Origin: Priapulus caudatus
Lineage: Eukaryota > Priapulida > Priapulimorpha > Priapulimorphida > Priapulidae
DNA: 41,276 nucleotides
NCBI RefSeq assembly: GCF_000485595.1
Contig: NW_014577206.1
Coordinates: forward strand, 128,642-169,917
Direction of reading: 5' to 3'
Positions 24,712 through 33,135 of this stretch are shown here, piece by piece. Numbering within the stretch: position 1 is the stretch's first letter; each line of letters opens with the position of its first letter. Under the pieces are notes generated by a model. That model did no database searches, was not told where the DNA came from, and saw nothing but the letters and a program-made list of their open reading frames with translations. A program made the translations under genes and the position numbers.

Positions 24712-24989
24712 CATGTGTTAGTTATATGCATAGTTCATGTTTGCACGCCTTTATGTCTGCGCACATGTGATGGCAGTTTAAAGTAAAGAACGAGAATTCT
24801 GAATATCCAAATGAAATATCAATCTACAGTGCGTTATATAAAACAGATGTGTTTATGGTAACCACGGAGATCGATACACCGGAGCCACATGTAGATTTTT
24901 TGATTCTCGTTTTCGTGCAGGAAGAGAAAACGCCCCTGTGTTACGCGTCGCAGCGATTAAAGGCCAGAATCAGACGTCTGGAACAGTAA
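12916..24989 (+). CDS. PSMD10: 26S proteasome non-ATPase regulatory subunit 10 (gankyrin)
   Basis: Six exons with GT-AG borders and compatible phases: 12916-13035, 13261-13359, 21847-21993, 22584-22750, 23479-23560, 24921-24989 (TAA). The joined product is 227 residues; human gankyrin is 226. The family is an ankyrin-repeat chaperone that binds the Rpt3/PSMC4 C-domain during 19S base assembly, and in vertebrates also MDM2 and Rb. Visible: N-terminal [13 protein letters not shown]; repeats containing [82 protein letters not shown]; and a basic C-terminus [11 protein letters not shown] second in-frame ATG at 12934 has a purine at -3 and may be the true start (221 residues). Intron 2 is 8487 bp and carries STUB1/JMJD8 sequence in both orientations and an N gap; the other introns are 225-1360 bp. 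STUB1 starts about 1 kb downstream on the same strand. Confidence 0.95.
13536..13756. mobile_element. MITE with TACTGTATA ends
   Basis: Left TACTGTATACG and right CTTATACAGTA are inverted, with CGCGAA-rich subterminal repeats such as TTTCGCGAATTTCGCG. The same element is repeated at about 40490-40712 in block C. A related right half lies at 30396-30493 inside a JMJD8 intron. TA ends suggest a Tc1/mariner origin. It lies just upstream of the displaced U-box exon. Confidence 0.6.
13819..13935 (+). CDS. STUB1: STUB1 first U-box exon, displaced inside a PSMD10 intron
   Basis: This 39-codon, phase-0 exon is flanked by GCGCACAG and GTATAT. It encodes [17 protein letters not shown] followed by [22 protein letters not shown], the first half of the CHIP U-box that docks E2 enzymes such as UBE2D and UBE2N. 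The conserved Pro of TPSG and the hydrophobic loop are present. It would join upstream to the exon ending DDRRR (33670-33726) and downstream to the exon starting RVGHFDP (28321). It now sits alone, 460 bp after PSMD10 exon 2. The surrounding 13400-14000 is the reverse complement of 40258-40850 with scattered indels, which points to misassembly rather than a real exon of PSMD10. Confidence 0.9.
14265..14289. other. Assembly gap (25 N)
   Basis: Exactly 25 Ns inside PSMD10 intron 2, between AT-rich repeat sequence and about 275 bp of unassigned sequence. The same fixed length is used at 27365, which indicates a placeholder size. Confidence 0.99.
14290..14563. other. Unassigned sequence between gap and copy A
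   Basis: Not repeated elsewhere in the window. A CTGCAG acceptor-like site precedes a GC-richer stretch from 14339 that contains CGGCAGCAGTTTCTCGAAGA. All frames are short. I could not match it to the missing STUB1 or JMJD8 exons, even when allowing indels. Confidence 0.5.
15242..17635 (+). pseudogene. JMJD8 copy in block A, frameshifted
   Basis: All six JMJD8 exons found at 30019-32422 recur here in the forward orientation, at about 15242-15331, 15566-15633, 15917-16039, 16571-16640, 16958-17093 and 17562-17635. Splice sites are mostly kept. Each exon carries small indels: the first lacks several bases, the fourth begins CGGAGTGATACT instead of CGAGTGGTACT, and the last reads TTTCCCCGGAGTGG instead of TTTCCGGACCGCTGG. 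Purely indel damage without matching substitutions argues for sequencing error over slow decay. Confidence 0.85.
19361..19488 (-). pseudogene. STUB1 terminal exon copy in block A, frameshifted
   Basis: Reverse complement of 28321-28446 but 128 instead of 126 bases. CAAAATGTGG replaces CAAAGTGG, and GAGGTCTGG replaces GAGGTTCGG. The acceptor side and stop codon are kept. Confidence 0.9.
20350..20780. repeat. CA microsatellites and GGACTC repeats (block A)
   Basis: CACACA tracts flank a stretch rich in GGTCTCGGTCTCGG and GACTCGGACTCGGG hexamers. The same order recurs at 39800-40255 in block C. This is the STUB1 intron between the two U-box exons. Confidence 0.85.
20781..21312. other. Native-looking PSMD10 intron 2 sequence
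   Basis: AAGTTAATGCTCAAAC-type motifs resume here and resemble 14040-14260 on the other side of copy A. This marks where the original intron is likely to continue. No gene is seen. Confidence 0.5.
21313..21454. repeat. Three 39-bp tandem repeats ending in a GC palindrome
   Basis: AAACGGGGCGCAACGATTCA followed by AACAGGGGGGAGTTTTCCC repeats at 21313 (40 bp), 21353 and 21392. A 24-base perfect palindrome, AAACGGGGCGCG and its complement, follows at 21431-21454. Confidence 0.95.
22774..22935. mobile_element. Short MITE just after a PSMD10 donor site
   Basis: Imperfect arms of about 50 bp: TTCTGAAAAGATGAATCC and GGGTTCTTCTGTTCAGAA, then AAATGCTACAGCAA and TTGCCGTAGCATTT. The centre has TTCGCTCC and GGAGCGAA. 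It begins 23 bp after exon 4 of PSMD10. Confidence 0.65.
23190..23400. repeat. (ATAGC)n pentanucleotide satellite
   Basis: ATAGC units, mostly exact from about 23241 to 23382, flanked by GTGTAGTGTAG variants. It lies in a PSMD10 intron 100 bp upstream of exon 5. Confidence 0.95.
23630..24638. mobile_element. Tigger/pogo-like element with nested hAT-like piece
   Basis: Ends CAGTGAAACTCGCATAAGTC and GACTTATGCGAGTTTTACTG, each bordered by TA. Several AAGTCGTCA motifs lie near both ends. A fragment of the 343-bp hAT-like family occupies 24042-24290 and contains four or five tandem GGACTCCCTGATTTACTGTC units. No transposase frame is seen. Confidence 0.7.
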
Positions 24990-25130
24990 TCTCGCGTTTC
25001 ATGACGAGTGAGCAAAGACCGATGTGACCGGAAGTCTTCGTCGCCACGTTACCTATACAGAATGGCGCCATGGAATATTTCCTTTAAAGATCAATTAGTT
25101 AACCGCGTTTTGAAATTGAGTATTTATTAA

Positions 25131-25404
25131 GGCAGTGGCTACGGGTACGGTAGCCGTATCTTAATGTCTCGAGGCTACGGGTACGGGCGTCCATTCGCTT
25201 TCATACTTAACGAGACAAAGATGGCGGCGGTGGCGCCAGATTTCGAAATAACGCCTTGGGAAATAAATTCACGATTTGAGAGTTTAGATGAGCTAGAACC
25301 CTAACCCTAACCCTAACCCTAACCCTAAACCTAATCCTAACCCTAACCCTAACGCCAAAAAGGGGCTTCAACGACCGACGGCTACCGTACCTCCAGCCAC
25401 TGCG
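25131..25404. mobile_element. Inverted-repeat element carrying telomere-like repeats
   Basis: GCAGTGGCTACGGGTACGGTAGCCGT-like arms: the left reads GTACGGTAGCCGT and the right complement matches it, with CCACTGC at the end. The interior holds (AACCCT)n at 25304-25352. Flanks TTTATTAA occur on both sides but not at equal distance, so the target duplication is uncertain. It lies between PSMD10 and STUB1. Confidence 0.65.
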
Positions 25405-25977
25405 ATTTATTAATCGTTAATTGCCATATTCATGATATTGAACGACGAGGAGAATTGTGTTACAAAAGCGAATTTTATGTTATTCTTTGGTATGCAGCAG
25501 CAAAGGTTTTAATAAATTGTGTTCAGTAAAAAATACTGTAACAGTGTATTTTATTAAGATTTACACCCTCAAGTTTGCAAGATGCACTCGTACATGTGCA
25601 CATTTTGGTTACAGAGCCTGCCCACTAACCCAAGAACTTCTCTTCCTAGTGTTATGGAATGTTTTTATTAACACACATAGTAATTACTAAATAGAACGAA
25701 TGTTGCAATAGGTTCACAAATTGATGCTTAATTTAAAGTTAATTATATGACACAAAAATTACGAAATTTGTGCTTTTCAAATGCTGTAAAATTTTGCTCG
25801 TTAATGCTTCAACTGCTCAAGAGATGGCAGTCGCGTCGCTGTCAACATTGCACCAATTCTGAGCACCAATTGAACGTCGCTGCGAGATTAGCCAATCTGT
25901 AGATTTCTTGAACTTTCCTTCTTTTTGGACCGTTCACGACCTCTTTCTCCGATGACACGTCACACAAGTCACACAAT
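25405..25977. promoter_or_regulatory. Region upstream of STUB1
   Basis: The STUB1 promoter should lie here because the gene starts at 25978 and PSMD10 ends at 24989. I see no TATA box at a convincing distance. TGACACGTCACACAAGTCACAC sits just before the start, with repeated TCACAC. A 77-codon frame at 25457-25690 looks random. Confidence 0.35.
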
Positions 25978-27246
25978 ATGAAAATGAATGCCAGTGATCT
26001 CAAAGAACAAGGGAATCGATTCTTTCAGACAAGAAAGTATGACGATGCAGTGTCTTGTTATACCAAGGCAATTGTAAGTACCGGTACTCGGTAGTATTTA
26101 TGTAACGTTGAATTTAGCTCTAGCCTCTAGGCTCTAGTACTATAGCCCGCGTTCATTAACTGCCGCAGGCCTCTATATTATTAGTAATAGTATTACTGTG
26201 TATTTGTGCACAATGGCGTGCGCGCTATGTGTTGCAGCGGTGTATTGGACGGTATTGAAGTGAAGTTATTAGGGCAAATCAAACATTAAGACTATTAGTA
26301 TTACGTGTACTACTAGTACTACTACTAGTACTACTGGTAGGTCTAGTACTGACAAGTTGTATTATTTTATTAACCATCATTTTATTATTGAAACGGCCCA
26401 AGTGCCTGTGCTCCTACATCTCTGTCCCCCCACATATGTAACTAACCCACAGCCCTATGTCCCTACGCTCATTTCACAATGACCCTAGAAACGCCCAACC
26501 TAAAACTGTTACATTTACCATTCTCCCTATACATCAATGTAGCCACACAAGACGAGCGACGCTCTGTCTACATAGATTACCACTAAAACAACCCCGAGTC
26601 TAGCCGCACTCCGCGTCTCTAACTAATTTGTGTAACATCTGTAAATCATATGTTACATTTATATAATTGTGGCATTGTCATTGGCACTGTCACTCCACTG
26701 ACACTAACAGCTAGTTATAATGAAGGCACTGCAGAATCGCAATGTCAGTGGAAATGGTTCGTGTAGTTAGCGATTCCACGTAAAGATTATGCTATAGACC
26801 CAGTTTATTGCCACCTAACCCAGAAACATTGATCAGAATCTCGATTGGACTCCCTACCCGTATTTTTGAGTTAGAAATACGAGGATGCGTGCTACTTTAC
26901 TTAGTGCTTAGGCGAGAGGCTAGGTTACATATCTAACCTCTTAACCTCGTAAATATTAATCTTCACAATCCGAGGGACTATAACGAAGATGGAAAGAGAG
27001 TTTAAGAGACAAAGATGATCTAACCGCTGATATCATTCGTGTTTTAGCTCAGGAATCCCTGCATACCAACCTACTTCACAAACCGCGCTCTCTGCTTCCT
27101 GAAGCTGAAGAAATGGGAGGCGGCATGTCAGGACTGCAGGCGCGCCCTCGAGATGGACAAGGTCCTTGTCAAGGGACACTTCTTCCTCGGCGAGGCCTTG
27201 TTAGAGTTGGGCTACTACGATGATGCTATCAGCAGTCTACAAATCG
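25978..27246 (+). CDS. STUB1: E3 ubiquitin ligase CHIP, TPR exons 1-2
   Basis: Exon 1 is 25978-26073 (32 codons) and exon 2 is 27048-27246 (66 codons plus one base), separated by a 974-bp intron. CHIP binds the EEVD tails of Hsp70 and Hsp90 through its TPR domain and ubiquitinates their clients. Residues [36 protein letters not shown] and [15 protein letters not shown] are diagnostic. The carboxylate-clamp residues fall at K9, N13, N44 and K74, exactly the spacing of K30, N34, N65 and K95 in human CHIP. The N-terminus lacks the acidic/glycine-rich extension of mammals. A second in-frame ATG at 25984 is possible. Exon 2 is followed by a (TC)n tract and an N gap. The next exon or exons (end of TPR 3 and the helical hairpin, about 60 residues) are not found anywhere here. 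Later exons are at 33136, 33670, 13819 and 28321. Confidence 0.95.
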
Positions 27247-27264
27247 GTAAGCACGGACACATGG

Positions 27265-27294
27265 TCTCTCTCTCTCTCTCTGTCTCTCTCTCTC

Positions 27295-27348
<54 letters not shown>

Positions 27349-27364
27349 TCTCTCTCTCTCTCTC
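27265..27364. repeat. (TC)n microsatellite at gap edge
   Basis: TC repeats with a few CCC and GT interruptions, starting 18 bases after STUB1 exon 2 and running into the N gap. They probably caused the assembly break. Confidence 0.97.
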
Positions 27365-27389
27365 NNNNNNNNNNNNNNNNNNNNNNNNN
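27365..27389. other. Assembly gap (25 N)
   Basis: Exactly 25 Ns between the (TC)n tract after STUB1 exon 2 and a telomere-like repeat. The missing STUB1 exon or exons presumably belong here. Confidence 0.99.
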
Positions 27390-27430
27390 TAACCCTAACC
27401 CTAACCCTAACCCTAACCCCTAACCCTAAT
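27390..27430. repeat. Telomere-like (TAACCC)n at gap edge
   Basis: Six or seven TAACCC units directly after the N gap, one with an extra C. Similar short tracts lie at 25304-25352 and 33296-33317. Confidence 0.95.
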
Positions 27431-28320
27431 CGCGCATGCGTAACATAGGGATGACGCCCTGTCGCTAGCCGCATCTACTAACGCCTAGCGGGAACGATAG
27501 GGCTACACTGATTATTTACTAATAATAATATATATATATATTTCGTTGGGAAGCTAGTAAGGATTCCCTGCTGACCACATGTGGGATTGACGTTAATCAG
27601 TGTTAATAGGGTATTGCTGCTTTTGCTTAGGTCGGCGAATATCGTGTATAATTAATCAACAGCTGATAATACATTTATTATTAGCTCTTGTAATTATATA
27701 TATTGTGTGTATATATTTATATACATATATATATATATATATATATAATTATTTATAATTTTATTAATTTTAGAGGATAATAATTCCCCATTTCGTAACC
27801 TCGCAACAAAAATCCTACATACACCTACTGTGAGCACGAAATGTTCTTATTGAGCCAGAAATGTGCTCCGAACTAGAGGATTTTGATACAACGTCCGACA
27901 GTTATTCGGCGCATAAATTATGTTGAGCGAAGGGGGTATGCTAGAGCAAATAGTTCCTGGAAAGAAAACACTATATTTGTATCCTGTTTGCATAAGTAAT
28001 GTGGATAACATGTGATTTAAACAAATTTCACAATTCTGTACTGAACAAACATATAATAATGAATTATAACTTGTTTTATCATAGAAAAGAACTGTTAACG
28101 ATCGCTCGGCTGTGTCCCGGACGTGTAAACATCACTGTGGCGCTACTTTCGCAAGACAAGTAGTCTCGTTTAGATTTTGTGAGGAAATGTTATGAAAGTA
28201 GCAATACAAATGAGTTGTAGTGAATTTTTGCAACATATGCAAGCTCACAGTAGGTATATATTATTATGCATTTAGCGGCGTGGTTTTGCAACTTTAACCC
28301 CTGGCGCCACGACATTTCAG

Positions 28321-28446
28321 CGGGTCGGCCACTTTGACCCCGTGACGCGGGCCGACCTCACGCAGCAGCAGCTCATTCCGAACCTCGCCATGAAGGAAGT
28401 GCTCGATATCTTCATCGCCGAGAACGGCTGGGTGGAGGACTACTGA
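28321..28446 (+). CDS. STUB1: STUB1 terminal exon (second half of U-box, stop)
   Basis: A clean 42-codon exon after ACATTTCAG. It encodes [31 protein letters not shown] and [10 protein letters not shown] with a TGA stop, the invariant C-terminal half of the CHIP U-box. No frameshift is present, unlike the two inverted copies at 19361-19488 and 38806-38933. Its expected partner exon (KRDVPDYL...) is missing upstream and lies at 13819 or 40305 instead. A GC-rich minisatellite starts about 45 bp after the stop. JMJD8 ends tail to tail about 1.6 kb downstream. Confidence 0.93.
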   Translation, partial: RVGHFDPVTRADLTQQQLIPNLAMKEVLDIFIAENGWVEDY

Positions 28447-28492
28447 CCCCCCGACCCGGACCCCGCGACCTCTGACCTCCGACCCCTGCATC

Positions 28493-28610
28493 GCCGGGGA
28501 AGCAGAGCGTGGTCGCGCCGAGAGGTCCCCAGCGTCTGCTTCGCCGGGGAAGCAGAGCGTGGTCGCGCCGAGAGGTCGCCAGTGTTCGCTTCGCCGGCAC
28601 GATTACGAGG
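28493..28610. repeat. GC-rich 50-55 bp minisatellite after the STUB1 stop (copy B)
   Basis: GCTTCGCCGGGGAAGCAGAG, then CGTGGTCGCGCCGAGAGGTC, repeats about twice here. Blocks A (19050-19320) and C (38490-38765) hold five or six units at the same place. The unit contains the self-complementary GCTTCGCCGGGGAAGC. Confidence 0.9.
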
Positions 28611-28775
28611 GCAGCGCGTCGCCACGGTAACGTCGCAGGGTCGCCGCCAATTCCCTCCCCCACGGTATTGTTGACGTCGGCACGTAGGGTGTATGGGCTG
28701 GAAATTCGCAGACGTTGCAGGCAGTTTGCAATCTGTAAATACCCCTGGGGGCATAGTGAAATACGGGAATTCTGG

Positions 28776-28971
28776 TGGGGCCGTGGTTAGAAATGAAATT
28801 AGCCTTGACGTTCGTCTTAACGTTAGCTTTTTCCCGTGGTCCGGACCTCTGTACCGCTGTGTACGAGAAACTCGAGACTCGTTACTACGTTTCTGTCAAC
28901 AAGTCTGTGAGAAAAAAGATAATGTTAAGACTAATGCTAAAACTAGTTCTGTATCTGACAACGGAGCCTCA
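28776..28971. mobile_element. MITE between STUB1 and JMJD8
   Basis: Left GGGGCCGTGGTTAGAAATG and right complement CTCCGTTGTCAGATACAG are imperfect inverted ends, with CGTCTTAACGTTA and TAATGTTAAGAC inside. It belongs to the same family as 31427-31613. Confidence 0.55.
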
Positions 28972-29887
28972 GATTATTAGTTTTGCGATAGCAGCATTCG
29001 TGATTACGCGTCGGGACGGCTTAATTGGACTTTGGTGGTGCAAGTAAGTTTTCGTGCACACAGAGGCTTCTACAGAGGCTGATCTATGTACGGGGGTGAA
29101 CCACGTTTGTTTTCTTCCAAATGTCTTACGTTCTGAAAACGAACAGGGTTTGACACCTGCCGCATTCCATGAATGTGTCTCAATAGTGACTGTAGCAAAA
29201 TACGAGTTGAAACGTTTGTTTTAGCCGGTCGATTATCGGACATTAAAAACAGGTTGCCGTAGCCTGTCTTTCGATTAGATGGGAGCTCCATATCATATTA
29301 TTGTGCACAAAATTGAAATTAATCTAGAAATGAATTTGGAAGTATTTTAACCGGCAATCGATAACAATACATCAAAAACGGTTAGCTATAGTCACGAGTC
29401 ACGCAAATACACGTAATATAAAAATTTTGAGCTTTTTGTAAAGTACATTCATACATAGTTTATTATTGTGTACATATACAATATATATATAATTAGCTAA
29501 AGTACTAGATTTAGCAAATTTCTTTAAATTATTCTAAAAACGAATTTTCTCTAAATAATTTACTGCTCTAGTTGGTAATGTATCTATGTAATATTTATTA
29601 GAAATTGATTTTTGTGTCAGTTTATAAGTAAAGGTTCATATAAGATTTAGTGACCTGCACATACATGAACTCATGTTTATGGAATGAAATATAAGCATGA
29701 CATAACTCTACAGTCCTGTACAACTCAAATTTGTTTTGGTAACTCTCATTGTGCTAAGTTTTAAATCACATTGACTTAACATCAAGGGATGTTTTGAAAT
29801 GTAACAACACAAAGGACAATATCATTCATAACAATAAGCAAATTATAGTACAACGTAGCACAGGTTATACTAAGGTTCAATTCAATT

Positions 29888-29893
29888 TTTATT
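29888..29893 (-). promoter_or_regulatory. Candidate polyadenylation signal of JMJD8
   Basis: An AATAAA hexamer on the minus strand, 126 bases past the JMJD8 stop codon. The distance is typical for a short 3' UTR. No transcript evidence is available. Confidence 0.5.
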
Positions 29894-30018
29894 CGTGCAG
29901 GCAAAAAATAAGGCTAGTAAGATTTAGCCGGTCTGCTGCATAGTAAACAGTTGCCATATTGCTTTCATAAGCTGCATGATTCAGTCGTAATATATATTTT
30001 GCTAGGGTCCACCCGTAG

Positions 30019-32422
30019 TCAGGGACTGAGAAAGGTGGAGACGAAGACACTAGTTTGTGTGTTGAGCGTCGCGTGCCACCAGCGGTCCGGAAAGTAAATC
30101 AGCTGCAATACATAAACAAATATACGTTGTCATTTAGGCAAGAGAACGTGCTACGGTAAGCAGTTAATACCTTTTTCACATCGAGAAATCGTATGAAATA
30201 ACGTCTACGATGGACATTCAATCGCTTGCAACTTGAAGTACGTGTCGTGTATAAGTCGCACATGAGTTTCTTTCGAAGTATACACATAAGTCACAGTTAT
30301 ATCTGACATACATTTGACATGGTGACATACATGTCACACACGTAAGAGAGAGAGCGAGGCATGCACATTTAGTGAGGGGATGGCAACTGCAATGGCTCGT
30401 CACCGACCGCGAAATTATAACCACTCGCGAAATTGTCCGTCAAGTCTGAATTCGCGAAAATATCTGTACGCGAAAAATATGGCGCATACAGTAATTATTA
30501 ATTACTTATTTAAAATTCTCGGAAATTCGCCGGCGTGACACCCCCCCCCCCGTTCCCCCGTCATCGTACCTCTCCCGGACGAAGCGTGCACTCGAGTGGT
30601 TTGCTGTCTTCGCTGAGGTTTGGGTACTCCTCCTCAAGCCAGGAGCGCGTGCTTTTGTCCGGGTCCCACGCCGGCACGTGATCGGGCGGATACAGGAACC
30701 AGCGCTGCAGAAGATTCGATAATGACGATTCGATCGGACGCGCGAGCGTTCAAAACGCCTTCCCGCAAACAATTATGTTCCAAAAATAGTGGAGAAATTA
30801 CTGAGCTATCATCTACGATCATCTTTACCCGACGGTAACTTTTTTATGCGTTATATTTCGTTATCTTTATTTTTTTATTTTGTTTTTATTTAGGCTTCTT
30901 TGATTTTGTTGATAAACAAAAAAGGGGTGAGGAGGGAGAAGATGATTTAATTCCAAATGATCTTTCACTGCCATTCAAATCGTATAAAAAGCGTAAACTT
31001 TTTGCAAAACCGTAAGAGCGCCACCTTTCTTCCGAAGATCACCTCTGCAAAACCAGGGCCGTGAAAATGGAATGGAACTCCAGTACCACTCGCTGTAATG
31101 GAAAAGAAAGCACTCGACTAATACACTAGTCCACACCATACCACACAGACACGCCAAATACACCCGTCATATTGTGAAATGATCGTACAGAAATCTAGTG
31201 ATGTCCCGATGATCGATTATAATCGAAAGTCAGTCGTTTGCAGCAATTAACCGACTAAGCGCTCGATTATGAAAATAAATAATCGATTATCAAAAAAAAT
31301 TAAAAATCGCAAAATACAATACGTAGTCTAGTTTAATTAATTCACACTGGATTAGACTAGACCATAGTTTTGCAACATTACAGGTAGAAACTGTTGCATC
31401 GCAGGGCGCAAACGGGATGAAACCTGGAGCCTGTTGCCAGAAACAAAATTAGTCATCATAGACCGTCGACAGCACTTTGTTTCGTATTGTTATGAGGAAA
31501 TCTGCTACGATTTTTCATTCAGGTAACTTCGCAGCGTTTCTGTCGACGGCCCAAGAGAAAAAGTTAATACTAAGACTAATGTTAAGACTAATTTTGTTTC
31601 TGACAACGGGCCCCTGTGGGTTTTACCTGCCAGTCCGAAGCTCATCGCTGGCTCGTGTCCGGGTAGATGAAACGCCGGAAGTTGATAGAGGGAGAACAAA
31701 CCTTCCCACTCCGTGTGGTTGTTATCTCCAAACCAGTACCACGTTTCTGCTCGTGAAACAACGAAATGGCATCACTGTGGCTATAAATGCTATCATCGTG
31801 TACATATTAATACCATTTACTACCAGGCTGCGTATACACGATGCTAAAAATAGACTAATAGTTCTTGGAAGTTTCTAAGGTAACATCGAAAGCGGATCGA
31901 TGATACCTTGATAACATACAACAGGTACAATGTGTTGGTAGCCATCAGTTTGGCTGCACTCTTAAGTGTCCAGTTGGCAATTACGAATGCTATGTACGTC
32001 AATCGCTCATAGATATACTCACCATTACCAAGTGTGTCCGAAGGCTGAACATTCAAAAGGTGATTTATATAGTGTTCTAATGTAGTATCAACTGAAAAAA
32101 GACATCTCATCAACATAAAAAATGACACTTTAAAACGACCTTAATCATCCTCATAAGTAATGCATGTATAAATATATATTATAGTAAAAATAGATTTAAA
32201 ACTGTAAAGTGTGTCTCATTAAATAAGTTCATGTAAAATTAAGTGTGTGTTTCGACATTTTTGGGATCTATAAGAGAAACTGTGTAAAGAAATCTCCAGC
32301 TTAATTTTTCTTTAAAGTTTCGTACCTTTTTTATAAGAATAGGTGTTAGCCGAACTCAACCGAATAATTTTGCTCCCATAATTTTTCAAGAGATTATGAC
32401 GCTTGCATCCATCTCTGAACAA
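30019..32422 (-). CDS. JMJD8: JmjC domain-containing protein 8 (5' exon missing)
   Basis: Six minus-strand exons in transcript order: 32422-32326, 32091-32023, 31746-31627, 31092-31025, 30704-30570, 30102-30019 (TGA). All have GT-AG borders and consistent phases. JMJD8 is an ER-associated JmjC-fold protein linked in vertebrates to NF-kB signalling and metabolism. Visible: [127 protein letters not shown]. Human JMJD8 has HWHGPG where this has HFHGPG. The first exon or exons (signal peptide and FVxPVIL region) are not seen. The gene is convergent with STUB1, as in mammals. Copies on the opposite strand at 15242-17635 and 34618-37050 have many indels. Confidence 0.95.
31427..31613. mobile_element. 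MITE in a JMJD8 intron, next to a donor site
   Basis: GTTGCCAGAAACAAAATTAG and its inverted partner CTAATTTTGTTTCTGACAAC form the ends. ACTAAGACTAATGTTAAGAC is internal. It ends 13 bases from the JMJD8 exon whose lower border is 31627, so it touches the donor region. Confidence 0.65.
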
Positions 32423-32611
32423 CTGCAAAATGTCGGCAGGATGCGATGAAATTTCTGCTACATCAAATTTGTAAAAAAAATAATTCACAGGACTTGGACA
32501 AAAGCAACATACACATGTTGACATGCTCCTGATACGACATGACTAAAAAGAACCCTGTTACTAACTTCTCTTAGGAAACGAGTAGGGGGAGGGATATATC
32601 CATAGTGAACC

Positions 32612-32963
32612 AGGTGTAGAAATTAACTTTTGAACACAGGATTCCAATGGACTCCCTGCCCTCAAAAAGAGGGAGTCCGTAGCAAAATGAGGGAGTCTGC
32701 AGTCTGAGGTTCAAAATTAAAGATATTAACAATAACGCATGTGCTTATTTTTAAGGTTCATGTGGTTGCACGTTTGCCAAATTATCTTTGGACATTAGCT
32801 GAAAAATACGGTAATTCCGCGAGGCCGTGCTATATGAAACGAACTAGTTAGTATGGCAGAATTTTCAGGAAGTCACGTACGGACTCCTGCATATGTCAAA
32901 TCAGGGAGTCTGACAGTAAATCGGGGAGTATTTGACTCCAGACTCACGTTAAGTTTGCACCCT
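32612..32963. mobile_element. hAT-like non-autonomous element upstream of JMJD8
   Basis: Same family as 7600-7942. It is flanked by AGTGAACC and GGTGAACC (7 of 8 bases), an independent target duplication that fixes the element borders. The copies at 14707-15060 and 34080-34429 are the same insertion seen in blocks A and C. Confidence 0.7.
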
Positions 32964-33135
32964 GGTGAACCCAGGCCCGTAGCCAGCTATATATTGGTGG
33001 GGGTTCGTTTTTAAATGTTGGCAATTTGTGAGGGCGCGAAGCGACCGAGCGAGGGAGCATAGCAACCGAGTGCAGTGCGACTGCGCATAACAGACTGAAG
33101 GGTTTTTTCATTGTTGTGCATCAATCTGCTTCCAG

